Positions 25,681 through 37,108 of a DNA stretch of 64,000 nt are shown piece after piece; the first letter of the stretch is position 1, and the number at the start of each line of letters is the position of its first letter. This DNA is from Davidsoniella eucalypti. Lineage: Eukaryota; Ascomycota; Sordariomycetes; Microascales; Ceratocystidaceae. The DNA is taken from positions 62,001 through 126,000 of the forward strand of contig RMBW01000047.1 in assembly GCA_004009845.1 (NCBI GenBank). Direction: 5' to 3'. The notes under the pieces were generated by a model, which searched no databases, had not been told where the DNA came from, and saw only the letters and a list, made by a program, of their open reading frames with translations. Made by a program: the position numbers and the translations under genes.

Positions 25681-27363
25681 GAAATCCCGATTTAAAGCAT
25701 ATTCTTGGACGAAGAATCAAAGGAGTAGTTGGAAGCCCAAAAGGAAGCATAGTAAGCAAAACTCTAGTGGCAAGAAAAGAAGGGTCTTTTGGAACTGATA
25801 AGAGTTGCTTAATGCTAAGAATGAAGCATATGTTTTTTCTGCCCAAGAAAAGGCCTTGACTCGTCGATTGAGAATGCCGTTCGGTATATGATGGAACTAT
25901 AGTGTGATACTACCATCTAGTCTATTCCCCTAGTCTTCTTCGACGGAGCTTACCAGACGCACTTGAGATGCCCTTCTACAAAGTGGCAACTTTACATCTT
26001 GGCTTTATACTTCCTTCGGATACGCACCACCAGATCTAGCATCAGAGGCAGTCTTTTATTCTTTCCTTTACTTGTTGATGAGTCGAAAGTACTACACAGT
26101 ATGATTCTGTTGGTTCCAACGAGTACATGGGAGTACAAGGAAGCAACACTACCTATGCACTCATCGAAATGCCACCTACTACTCTATGCGTTTTTGTGCC
26201 GTTATAGTAGCTCTTGAGTTGGTCCTTCTTGAAGTTGTTGATATGCGTTTGGAGGGTTGACTGACAGGCCGTGCTCGGACCCTATATCAAAAACCTGTTA
26301 TATTGGCGGTCGAGTCTTTGATGCCGGCCAACCTTGCAGAAATGATATCTCTATAAACAAACGGCTTGACGCACTGACCATAGTCTGTTTTTTGAGAAAT
26401 CCTCTTTTTGTTCCCTTTTTATATTGGCACTCTGTACACATTTTGATTCTACTCTCTGCTGTTAGTGGATGTTACGCTAACCACAGAACGACTGTGCACA
26501 CTCGACCAGAAAACAAGAGTCATCACACACGCTTATATCATTAAATGAAGGCTGGGTTTCTCTATTTCTGGAGGCTGAAAACGCCGCGAGAAGCCCGGAT
26601 TTCATCTTCACGAAATCTCCCGCTGTACTTTTTTCTTCTTTATGGGGCATGTTGGATAGGAGGAAAGGACGGAAGAAACAACGATGTGTTATTGTACTGC
26701 AGCTTGATCTGAGCTGATGAGAGGCTTCGGTCAATGCAAAATGCAGCCCCAAGTGTGTGCTCTGCAGAATGATGTTGCATCGAAAGCGTACCTGAGTTTA
26801 TGCATTATCGACATTTAAACATACATGTACTCTAGTGTATAGTAAATGGTTAGCATGATCTAGTGATCCTCTTTTTCTTTTTCTTTTACTTGCATCAAGG
26901 TAGTAGAATGATATTTAGCTGCAGCTTTGATTAGTATTGCCACCTGCTTGTATCCTGCATTACATACAGCGCATGCAATATGCACGCTATGTGGTTTTCA
27001 CCGCCTGTCTGCATAAAGCTTTGTGAGACCGATGCTACTTGCCATGATATGTATAATGATAACGTCGACGGGATTGAGTAATACAGGTGCAGGCCATGTA
27101 TCGGTATCGAACCAGACTCTGGGTTAAGTGGATGCAGGATGGGTAATATCTTGGGGCTGTTCCTTAGCAAATAGATGCCCTAGGTCGACAGCCGGAGGTG
27201 GGCTGTAAAACCGAATCGAAATAAGTAGTTTCAAATGAAGTGCGATCTCTATAATATGGCCCTGCTCGGCATACTCAAACCTCCGCGGTACACATCGCGA
27301 AAGAAAGCACTATCAGCTCATGAATGTATCAGGATAGTTTGGTTCTCTAAAATGGACCAAAGT
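25681..27363. other. Gene-free DNA upstream of the SINE
   Basis: No gene supported. Only short frames without family features on either strand. One TACATGTA palindrome lies at 26822-26829. Confidence 0.55.
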
Positions 27364-27878
27364 AACGCTGGGCAAGAACCCCCATGGCGTAGTGGTTATA
27401 CGCCTGGTCGATCTCGCAAGAGATAGTTGGTTCGAATCCAGCTGGGGCAAAACTACTACTGAAGTCTACCCTATGCTTATGGTAGTGTGTCTGAGGGTTT
27501 GGCAGCCCCTCCACTCACGAAGTTCTGCAGAAGGTAGATGCCAGGTAGTAACCATACTGTTCTAAGAGGGTTTATAGTACAAGGGGCTACAAAATGCTCG
27601 GAGGTTTTGAGGCAGGTTCCCGATGAGGTGGTTTTTCCCGGAAAGGATTAGAAGTTGAAATGCGCAGGAATAGCATATAACGAAACCATAACAAATGTTC
27701 TGTATCTCAGTGGCCTGTCACTGTTGAGAAGTAGGCTGTCATTCACCTTACATTGTATACTAGTATTAGTTCAGGGCTGTGTATCTTAGGATACCGAGGT
27801 GTTACATAGCTATCAAGAGCTCCACTTTCACCTTAATAAAAAATGAATTAAAAAAAAAAAAAAAAAACGCTGGGCAAG
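27364..27878 (+). mobile_element. tRNA-derived SINE with target-site duplication
   Basis: A non-autonomous retroposon of about 490 bp (27377-27867) that would depend on an enzyme encoded elsewhere. Seen directly: a tRNA-like head with A box TGGCGTAGTGG (27385-27395) and B box GGTTCGAATCC (27429-27439), 33 bases apart; a T-arm that pairs (GTTGG with CCAGC); a partly pairing acceptor stem; a unique body; and 18 A at 27850-27867. The target copy CGCTGGGCAAG stands at 27366-27376 and at 27868-27878, each preceded by AA, so the duplication is 11-13 bp. The anticodon arm is degenerate, so this is not a working tRNA. T runs at 27605-27608 and 27632-27636 would hinder Pol III read-through, so this copy may be inactive or made from another promoter. 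Length fits known fungal SINEs of roughly 0.5 kb. Confidence 0.83.
27385..27439 (+). promoter_or_regulatory. Internal Pol III promoter (A and B boxes) of the SINE
   Basis: TGGCGTAGTGG at 27385-27395 matches the A-box consensus TRGYNNARNNG at every position. GGTTCGAATCC at 27429-27439 matches the B-box consensus GGTTCGANTCC. The spacing is normal for a tRNA-type internal promoter. Confidence 0.82.
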
Positions 27879-27949
27879 GACATCATCATAGCTCTATCGC
27901 TCCATAAGATTAAATGAATTAAAAAATTAAATAAAAACGCTAGGCAAGG
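27868..27949 (+). mobile_element. 58-bp A-tailed fragment inserted at the same target as the SINE
   Basis: Right after the SINE the target CGCTGGGCAAGG (27868-27879) is followed by 58 bases (27880-27937) and then by a third target copy with one change, CGCTAGGCAAGG (27938-27949). The insert begins near CATAGCTCTAT, continues through TAAGATTAAATGAATT and ends A-rich. It strongly resembles the insert at 36124-36174, and its last part (AAATGAATTAAAAAA) matches the end of the SINE body. It reads as a 5'-truncated 3'-end fragment of a related element. The older, mutated outer target copy suggests that this fragment came first and the SINE second. Confidence 0.7.
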
Positions 27950-30900
27950 GAATCTGCTCATTCAACTTCACGATCCCTTCCCCTTCTTTTTTCACCAATA
28001 CCTAATTTGCTAGCATATTGTTCTTTTGCTTCTAGAACATGGACCTTGCTCCCTTGCTTGCCAGCCGATTTCTCAATGTTTCAAACAAGCCAGGGCAGAA
28101 AGCAGAAAAAGAAAGAAAAGAAAAAAGGGCACATTGTTTGTCCCATTAGGAGCGCCTTAAGGCAGAAGAAAATTCAAAGTGGTGAGTTGATTATTGATTC
28201 ACCTAGTTTTCATGGGCCATGGCGTCCTCCATACCTCGCAATGTTCGGTGGTTCAATCTCCGCGAAGAAGAATATTATTGTATTTGCCCTCTGATTCTCG
28301 ACATATATCCCATGAATAAGATTCCGTGTACCCTGCCCTATCCGCTGATACTTCATATCACTGTTACTTTTTAGGCTTAAGAGAGTGAGAACCATCAAAC
28401 TGTGTGGCGCGGTCTGTCCTCTGCCTCTTGCTTGTTCAGTTCCTGCTGTTGAAGGTCAAATAAACGACCCTCGCAATGAAATCTAGGTTTACTTTCATGA
28501 GCCCTACGGACCGATTGACAAATGAATTTGTTATCTATGACCACCATCGAAAGAAAGATGTGCTAAAATGTGACCTTCACTCAAACACATTTTAGACATC
28601 GAATCATGACTTTTGGGCACTGAGATGGTATGTATCTATGAGTATATCTCAATGTCGTACCTGTAGAATTAATGGATGTAGTCCACTAACACTGCATGTT
28701 AATCAGTCTTATATGCAAGTAAGCGTCTTTGCATTATGCTTTGCTCCGTTCCAACCTTTTATACTGTTCTTGTTTGGGGTTAATTGCTGATATAAGGGTT
28801 GATAGGGACAAAGCTTTCTTCTACGCCACACATTCTCTGTGGTTTTGCGTGGCGTAACGCTGCTATGACACTGTGGAACCTTGACAGCTTCCTTCCGTTG
28901 AGAACAGTGCGCCATACAATAAACTTATCTTATGATCCCGAAGAAGCAGATAACAAAGCTAAGCAAGCACGGACACCAAAAAAAAAAAAAAAAAAGAAGA
29001 AGGAGAAAAACACAGATTCGAAGGAATACTTTCCGTTCCCGACGCGGCATTGTTGTGTTGTTGTTATTTGGGTTGTTTATTTCTGTCCCAATGGAGCGGG
29101 TTTCCAAATATTTACCAGAAAGTAAATAATTTAACTATTTGGGTCGAATATAAATAATATAACAAAACTGACATACCCAGCTATTTTCTGATACACAGTG
29201 ATAATTGCGCATATTAATTCTGCAGCTTTTTAATTTCAATAAGGTAAATATCTGTATTGACTGACATGTATAGTGAAGAATAGCTCATCAAAATATCTGT
29301 ACAGAGGAAAATATGAGCTCTATATTGACTATCTTCCTATAGAACAACCTAACATACAACTAATAAGCACGCAATACTTCAGGGGGGACTACTCTTGTCT
29401 TCCATTCTTAGTCTTTCTTGCGTAATGAAGCAGAAAATGTAGCATCGTGTGGGAAAATGTCACTGCACTTGCTACAAAGCTACATGTATTGTCTTGCTTT
29501 GTTTGATGGGGCGTACCACAAAAGACAGGCCGGCCCCTGCCTCTGCCATATTCGTTCACTGTTTGCTGCCGTTTCTCACGATCCAACATGGGACGGGCGA
29601 GGAGCTGCAAGGAATCTCTCGACCGTTGTTTCGAGGTGGTGAGTGTCAAAGAATTTGATGAAGGTGACATGGGGGTACAAGGGCAGTGTCTCCTTTTTCG
29701 ACATCGTGTTCCGAGCACTGTGTATACCTCTGTGACAAAAAGAGAGAGTGTCTTGAAGCTTATTAGAATATAATATGTACAGATACTGGTTATCTTTCCA
29801 TGTTCGTGCTGTTGGTGATAGGGTTCACTGACTGAATATGTACAGGGATGCCGCGTACGTATTGACTTACATGTACTTTCTCAACAAGACAATATTGTGA
29901 TATTTTAATCATCCTGATGTTACTTTGAAATTTAGTATCTGTAGTTTTTTCTTTTCCTTTTTCATTATTGATTATCGCTCAAATAAAGTTACCGAAACTG
30001 CTCCCTTCATAATTTCACTTGAATACTATGGCAAACTTGGCGCGTTTCTTTTTTCTTCTTCTTTTTTTTTCTTTTTCACTCATCTCTTCGTATTCTTAAT
30101 AGTATCGTGAAAAGAAAAGGAGCTTAGGAAAATGGCGCGTAACAATATATATTCCGTTGAGTTGTTCTTAAAGTGCTAATTTCGCCAATGGAACTCTGTA
30201 GAATTCTTTCTTCTAACTAATACTTCTACACTATAACTCTTTAGTACGCGCTTCAAACTACGGTTTGTGACCTGGACAAAGCTTGCCTGGCATATTAGGT
30301 AAGCTATAACAGGGCTCTGGTACCTGCATTTGACTACAACATAGTTATACTTACATAGATACATATATATAGATATAGTTAGGTATATCTCGACGCTATG
30401 TTCCTCTTCATCTTGTCCTTCCCAGCCCGTTTTAAAGTAAGACGATAAAGATAAAAAATGAACATCATTACCATAACATAGCATCAGGGGTGGATGGACC
30501 AGGGTCCATGGACCGGTGGTGGTTCGGTTCCATGATAATGTGCTTCACCAGCCTTTCCAACCTCGCTGATAACTTAGACACTGTGCAATATATGTATGTA
30601 CATACATACATACATACAGTATGAGAATGTCTGTCCAACCCGAGAAGAAAAAAGAAACATACCAACTAAAATCTTTTAAGCCATCATAGAGACATGCAAC
30701 ATCGAAAATTCCAACAATAGCTTGTCATGTCTTATAACTATATCAATATATAGTCACCCCATGCCACGGCACTTATCAGCTGAGATGACTATGTATTGGA
30801 TACATGGCGTTGTTCTTTATTTGAGTGAAGAGCAAGATCATGAATGATAGCTACTGTATTTGCTTAGTGAGACTATAAGTTTTTTTTTGTTCATCATCCT

Positions 30901-32742
30901 ACAATGAACAACTACTACCTGCATGAAGTCAGTCTTCAAGGTCGAGTAATAGTGAATATGGTAATCCAAGCCTCTTGTCTTGTTTCTATTGCAACTCATA
31001 ACGTGTAACACAAAAGCCAATCAGTCAAGTCTTGGGAAAGTACACTGTGGCTTACTGAATGATAATATATGAACATCTTGAGCACTTATATGCCCGTATC
31101 TCTGAAAACATACTCTGTGAATGCCGAGACCTGTATGATATATTCCACGATATCTCACTCAAGCTGAGTCTGAACTCCAGATTGACAAGACAATACATGA
31201 CTGCTAGAGATATTATGTTGCCCTTCTCATATAAATCATGACTATTCATAGCACTGGGCTGTGACTTGATCCATGATGTACACCGCTACCAGAAGCCACC
31301 GGGAAGGCAAGCAGCCCCTTTTCTTTATTATCATGATTCTCTGCTTTGACGCTTGTGGTCTTATACCGGTCTTTTGTTCTTGTTCTTCATCCCTTCTATA
31401 GCATCGGCCACATGTGATAGGCCAAGACTTCGTATTTCTCCCTGTGGTGTTGCTATAAGCCTATGTAATCTGATATATGACGAACTGGTGTTCAGTGACT
31501 AAGAACTAAGTCATTTAATGTTGACACGCTGGAAGGATTGCATATATGATTATAGCAAAACAATCGTATCGTTGGGTATATCACAGATTGTATGTTCGAG
31601 TTGGAGGTTAGATAACTTCTCAACTTGAGGATATGATACTAGAAGTATGATCTCAGATGTATACAATGATGGCGTACTATCAACAAGAAACACGAGATGC
31701 TGTATCAACATTTAGTATGCTTACCCATGATATTATATTCTACTTCATATCCCCGCTTATCAAATGATGCTTCCTACCACAACAGCTTTCCGTTTTATGA
31801 TAGATGATGCTTGATCAGTCCCATGATATAGCAAGAGTCTATTCAAATATATGATATGCCGAACCTACTCAAGTTTGTATAGCGTATATTTAGGAGATAT
31901 AGCGATATCACTCTATCAAAGTATCGGTATTGTTCTTACTGCTTGGCCGGTATTTTGAACGGCCATCTCATGATGTATCACATCACATGTAGGCTAACAC
32001 ATAAAATGATACCTTCAGTTTTGATCCACAACAGCACCGGGTTCATCATGAAGCACAACTTTTGATGTGAAAGAAAAAAATTAAGACTCATATAGACCGT
32101 ACCCTATCGTCAACACATACTACTTTCCCCCGTGAAAGTTCCAGATTGTTGTTTGGAGCTTTCCTTGGTAATTTCCATGCATGACTTGGAACCCATTTCC
32201 CCAGCCTTTATTATAAGAACAAGAAATAATATCCATATACATGACCCATTCGCCACTAAGCCATTCCATGTATTAACGACAAGACAAGAAAAAAAGTACA
32301 GAAACCACCGAGGCCCCGCGCGAATGTGCTTTTGTGCGTTTTAGAGCACGTCTGGGGGATGTTGTTTATATGTTGATGTGTAATAGAAAAAAAGGGATTA
32401 GATGTGTGTAGGAGTTGTATGTGATGTGTAAAGTGTTTTGAGACCCAGCCTACCGTTTAAAAAAGAAAGAAATGGCCAAAAGGACGCCGAAGCCACATAA
32501 AACAAGAAAAGTGAAATGATTAAATCAACTCGTAATGCGCTGTCACCAACGAAGAACAACAATAGTCATTTCCCATTAGTTAGCAGAAGAAGATGAAGAG
32601 AAACGAAAGAAGGTAGTGCCAGAATAATTATCAAGGTACACATGGCTCTTTCTTCAAATACCCATGGAACAGTCAGATACCTCTCTTAGCCCTGATTCGA
32701 ATCGAACAGACCAAACTGCTCTATGAAGGCAATTAAACAACT
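27950..32742. other. Gene-free 4.8 kb stretch
   Basis: No gene supported. Contents seen: a hairpin-forming inverted repeat at 28822-28856 (arms TACGCCAC and GTGGCGTA), a run of A at about 28979-28995, CATA tetranucleotide repeats near 30600, and TACATGTA palindromes at 29481 and 29868. Frames are short and without features. The last few hundred bases fit the 3' region of the elongase gene, which runs toward this stretch. Confidence 0.55.
30594..30618. repeat. CATA tetranucleotide microsatellite
   Basis: Several consecutive CATA units, preceded by a reverse-complementary TGTATG, so the stretch can also fold back on itself. Confidence 0.8.
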
Positions 32743-34020
32743 TTACAGAGCCTTACGAGAGCGGGTGGTAGGGCCCGAAGCAGGCTTCGCGCCGGTGGTA
32801 GTGGCCTTAGCAACTAGGTCGTGTGGATCGGGCAGAGGGGCTTGCGACATGCGACGAAGGCTCTTGCGGGTAGTCGAGGTCTTGTCCTTCTTGTATGTAG
32901 CGAAATAGAACGAGATAAAGAGGACCAGGTAGGAGCTGAGAATAGTGATACCAGCCAGGGCAGCGAACTCCTCACCAGCACACTTGCCAGCATTAGGCAT
33001 GTTAGGGAAGTAAGCTGAGGTGAAGTAGGTGTACGAAGCGAAGTAGACGAAGCCTATAAAGTTGTCTGGGTTAGTAACGGCTCGCTAGGATATCATGGCC
33101 TTGAAGAGGCTCCATATTTTGACAAGGGGGCGTACCAAGATCAATGATGAACTGAATAATCTGGAAACGAGTGACCCACTCCTTCCACCAGATGCGAATG
33201 CCACGGGCACTCTGGAAGTAGTACCAGTACATGACAACGTGGACACCGAGGTTCAGAGAGATGGGAACCCATGAGACGGCAGTCGAGCCAATGAGCTGGG
33301 TGTAGCAGAGGACAGCGGTAGCACCATGGTGGTAGCAGTGTAGGAAGGCTGTAGAGAGATGTACGTGTTAGCAGATTGTCGGATCACGCAAAACCAGTGA
33401 ATCGATGTCCTAGGGATGATATGTTGACAACTTACTCAGGGGCTTCTTCTTGAGGAACAGGAAGACGGTATCCAGCAGTTCGAGGTACTTGGTCAAGTAG
33501 GTGAGCTATAGGAGGCAGTCCAGGTTAGCACATGTCAAAAAATGAAAGCCGAAGTGGGTGACGAATCGGAATGTAAAAACAATACAAGCCATATGGCGTT
33601 TGTGGTATAGTATAGTATACTTACGTAGTACAGAACAACAAGCTTCTGGGTCCAGCCACCATCATGGTCGCAGATGGCAAAGAAGATACCCTTACGGACA
33701 ACAGTAGACAGGAGCTCCTCGATGTAGAGAGCCAGTAGAGCAGCACTGACGGCAGTCAGGGTAAAGTTATGGATCAGAAACAGCGTCTTCAACTTGAAGG
33801 CGTCACGACCGCGCATAAGCTCGCGACCGCCAAAGATGACGAAGTAGTACACGATGACGAAGATGCCCGTCTCCCTGAGGGTCGACATGGGCGTGACCCC
33901 AGAAACGAAGCGGAAATCTTCACGAGGATAGCCCATGGTGAGCTCCCAGCACTTATCGAAGATGGGCCACAGCTCGACGCCGAAGGGGCGATCGAGGGTA
34001 GGGACGGGTAGCGAGGCCAT
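32743..34020 (-). CDS. ELO-family very-long-chain fatty acid elongase
   Basis: ER membrane condensing enzyme (3-ketoacyl-CoA synthase) that joins malonyl-CoA to long acyl-CoA; fungal Elo2/Elo3-type products feed sphingolipids. Four exons on the minus strand: 34020-33625, 33505-33436, 33348-33136, 33053-32743, giving 329 aa, normal for the family. All introns are GT..AG (119, 87 and 82 bp). The diagnostic histidine box HCYHH is at residues 159-163, preceded by the family motif KYLELLDTVFLFLKKKP (~138-154). About seven hydrophobic helices are visible, among them IFVIVYYFVIFGG and ALAGITILSSYLVLFISFYF. The C-terminus is basic and Ser/Thr-rich, as in yeast homologues. The start MASLPVPTLDRPFG fits the family; upstream in-frame sequence lacks another ATG. 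Whether it is the Elo2 or Elo3 type cannot be decided here. Confidence 0.95.
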
Positions 34021-36109
34021 TGTTACGATCGATGGGCAGCGGCAGTAGCAGCAGCGGGGAAGGAGATAGTATAGACGGATTCGAATTCCACTCGGGACTG
34101 GCGACGGCGCACGAGGAAGAGACAATGGGGCGGACAGGACGAAGCAGAGAAGAAGAGTAAATAAAAGGAGAGTGAGTCCACACGGACAATGGGTAGACAG
34201 ACAGCTAGTTCACTTCTGACACTTGGGCTCGCGGGGGCTAAAGAGAAAACAGTAAACAGAAAACAGCAAGATGCTACTATGTTATTATGCTGTTGTGCTA
34301 GTGGGTGGTCGATGGAGACGTAGGAGCACGCAAAGACCAGCAGAGTCAGAAGGAAGAAGGGGGACGGAACACAACAACAAGGAATTCTTAGTAGGACAAA
34401 TACGGGAAAAGGCTGTATTGAAAGAAATTAGGGGCTCCAACGGGGGAAAGTAAAGAATCAACACGATTTGACCAACTGTACAACTACACATATATTCTGG
34501 ACACGGGAAAGAGATTTCGACTCAGCGCTACTTCTTGTGTTTGTGCTAGCCTGGAAGCTTCCGACTTTCCCTTGCTTTGCCGACTTGGTAGCAAAAAGTC
34601 CAGCTCGATCTTATTGTGAAAGGCTATGAAAAATAGACGCGGAGGACGCGGATTTGAGGGCCCCTGGAAAAGACAAAAGACGCGCAGAAGTGGATACTTT
34701 TTGGCTATTTTCTCGACTATCAGCAGCCGACGGGCCGCTGGACAGAGCCTAAAATCACAGAATCACGCAAATTACAGAAGGGAACACATGTCCGTTTTTT
34801 TTTTTTTTTTCTCGCCGGTGATTATCATTTCAGATGCCCCCCATCCATCGACAGGTCTTCTATCCGATGTTGCTGTAAGGCTGCATTGTTACAAAAGCTT
34901 GTTCTTCACTGTGGGCTTTCCTTCTTCTGATTCTTCTACTCTTCTTGTTGCATGACTTGCCGGCCTCGATTGCGGACCTGACACTAAAGTAGACTTGCTG
35001 TGTTTTGATACACTTTCTCTTTTTTCTACCATTTTCTTACATGTGATAAAACCATATACTTCCCATTTCAGCCTGTCCCCACTCTGAGCCGAGCTTAGGG
35101 TCGCGGACCTAAACTATGACGTGAGATCAAGTTATTGGCCAATCAACTTTCAGTATTCGCTGCTTTACAGGGCACAGTCTCTGCTCAACTGCTGAAACCC
35201 CCGTATTTTAGAAGTCCGCTCTGAATCTGAAAGCCCGTGCAACAACAGCCGTAAACACAGCACTTATAGCGCAGTTTTCTACAGAAAGGTCTGCTTTTAT
35301 TGATCGGCATAGCCCTGGTCAACGCCACAACCCAGACAATTAGACAAAGTATATCTGGCATTTTCTGGCCAAGGCCTAATAATGCTATCATTGGGAATTC
35401 AAATAGTGTGAAAGCTTGCTATTGTGATATCTCGCAAAGTTCTATTCAAATCTAGACAGATTCTCTTGCTGATATTGTCATTCTCGGCGAAAACTTGCTG
35501 TTGGCCAGCATGTCCCTATAATCCTTTATATATAGCATTAATGAGCTTCAAGTTACCGATGCATCCTTCTGTTGTTGTTAGCTGTACATATCATGAGTAT
35601 CCAATGATAGGGTTAAGACGACCCTAAGCAAAGCTGTACCATCGGAAATTACGGTGAAATTATACTGAGCCCAATGAAGAAGCATCGATAGCTAATCGTT
35701 TCAATGCAGTCGTAGTGACTAATACAATTTAAATATACAAAATATGTATGTATGTTGTATTTCCGGTATAGACACAAATAAAGCCATAGCTACCTGGGAA
35801 TCACGGCAGCTTTGTCGGCTGTTATTCGGGGTCTGCCATACGGTTAAATCGGAGTGGTTGATTCGTGAAGACTCCACCATGTCGGAGTTCGGGGACAGTC
35901 TCGATTGCCAACTTTTCTGCTCGTCATGGTAATGAAATCAACTTCTGTGGATGTGTCGATGAAGAATGTTGACAGTATAGACTATACTATGTACTAGACT
36001 ATACGGCAATGGCATACTAGATTAAAGTTTGGATTCGAGTGTAACCACAATACTTGCTGTGGCCGCTGCCAAGTACTTGGGATTCGGACATGAGTGTTAA
36101 TGCAGTAGT
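34021..36109. other. Gene-free promoter and spacer upstream of the elongase
   Basis: The first ~300 bases hold the CT-rich (minus sense) leader and promoter of the elongase gene. A run of 18 T near 34797-34815 follows. Beyond it only short frames without features are present. Confidence 0.5.
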
Positions 36110-36188
36110 AATCTGTAAACAAATATATTCATAGCTCTATAGCTTCGTAAGATTAATGAGTTAAAAAATAAATAAATCTGTAAACAAA
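36110..36188 (+). mobile_element. 51-bp retroposed fragment inside a perfect 14-bp target duplication
   Basis: AATCTGTAAACAAA occurs at 36110-36123 and again at 36175-36188 without mismatch. The 51 bases between them contain TCATAGCTCTAT, TAAGATTAATGAGTTAAAAA and an A-rich end. They align almost throughout with the 58-bp insert at 27880-27937: an identical first block of 12 bases, a variable middle, and identical TAAGATTA and TTAAAAAA blocks. Two independent insertions of the same 3' end, each in its own duplicated target, point to target-primed reverse transcription with extreme 5' truncation. Confidence 0.78.
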
Positions 36189-37108
36189 GAGCAGGAGTAT
36201 TTCAGTGCAATGTTAACATGTACAATGTTGACATGCAGGCAGACAGGACAGGCCTCTTTGAGTGCATGCAGTGCCAGCCGGAATCTTGCTAGATGAATTG
36301 ACCAATCACTGCATTTAGATAGCTCTGAGTTGAGCAAGTTATGATACAATATTCTTCTCTGTCTTGCTCTAAGTGCTCACATAAGACCGGGTCCTAGAAA
36401 GTACTAAAACCAAGAATGCCCCCGAATTCCAGGCTATCATTATTTCGGCCACCTAGCACAAATATCACAGCTCAACTGACTACTAGACCTTCGATTCCCG
36501 TTATTGAAAATCGGCATGGCATCCGGTGATCCAGGGCCCTCCCCCATTTTAAAACATGGGCAAGCAAACTAACTAACGAACAGTAGCCATCCTGACTAAC
36601 AAAGGCACCGTCAAACGGTTGCGATTTAGCAGCCAATGCCATGGCCTCATGAGGCAGTCGAAACACCTGCGCTCTCATTCGTTGGATTGTTGGGCCTGGC
36701 CGATTTGGCGACTAATTTTTCTTTTCGCAGGTTCCCGCTTTTACAGAAAAAACACGCATTGGCCACTAAGAATTCAGCAAAGCGGAACCCGTCTAGCAGC
36801 CTCCTGCTCTTTTCTGTGCTTTTCCTTTCCCAAAAAGCTCTTGAGGTTTGAATTTTCCCTTCCTGAAATTACAGGCGAACAAAAGTCTTCCCGAGATCCT
36901 GAGATAGTCCGTTTCCGCAACATCCATACACCAAACCCTCCAACCCACTCGAATCTTCTGAAGCCCCTCCGTTTGTTTGTCTCGACCGCCCCGAATCGAA
37001 AAGCAAAACCCTCTCCGCTCTCCCGGTGATTCCTCTTGTCTTCGTTCCGTCCTTTATCTAGTCTATTCTAGTCTCTACCCTCTCATCACCACTCACACTT
37101 CATCCAAA
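36189..37108. other. Upstream region of COX6
   Basis: No gene. The last ~200 bases are CT-rich and typical of a fungal leader. A CCAAT box lies at 36633-36637. Confidence 0.5.
36633..36637 (+). promoter_or_regulatory. CCAAT box upstream of COX6
   Basis: CCAAT in plus orientation about 475 bases before the COX6 start. The Hap/CCAAT-binding complex is known to control respiratory genes in fungi; its use here is inferred only from position. Confidence 0.25.

Noticed and set aside
28205..28260. Stretch with CATGGCGT and GGTTCAATC resembling the SINE head
   Set aside because: Box spacing differs from the SINE, the T-arm does not pair, and there is no tail or flanking duplication.
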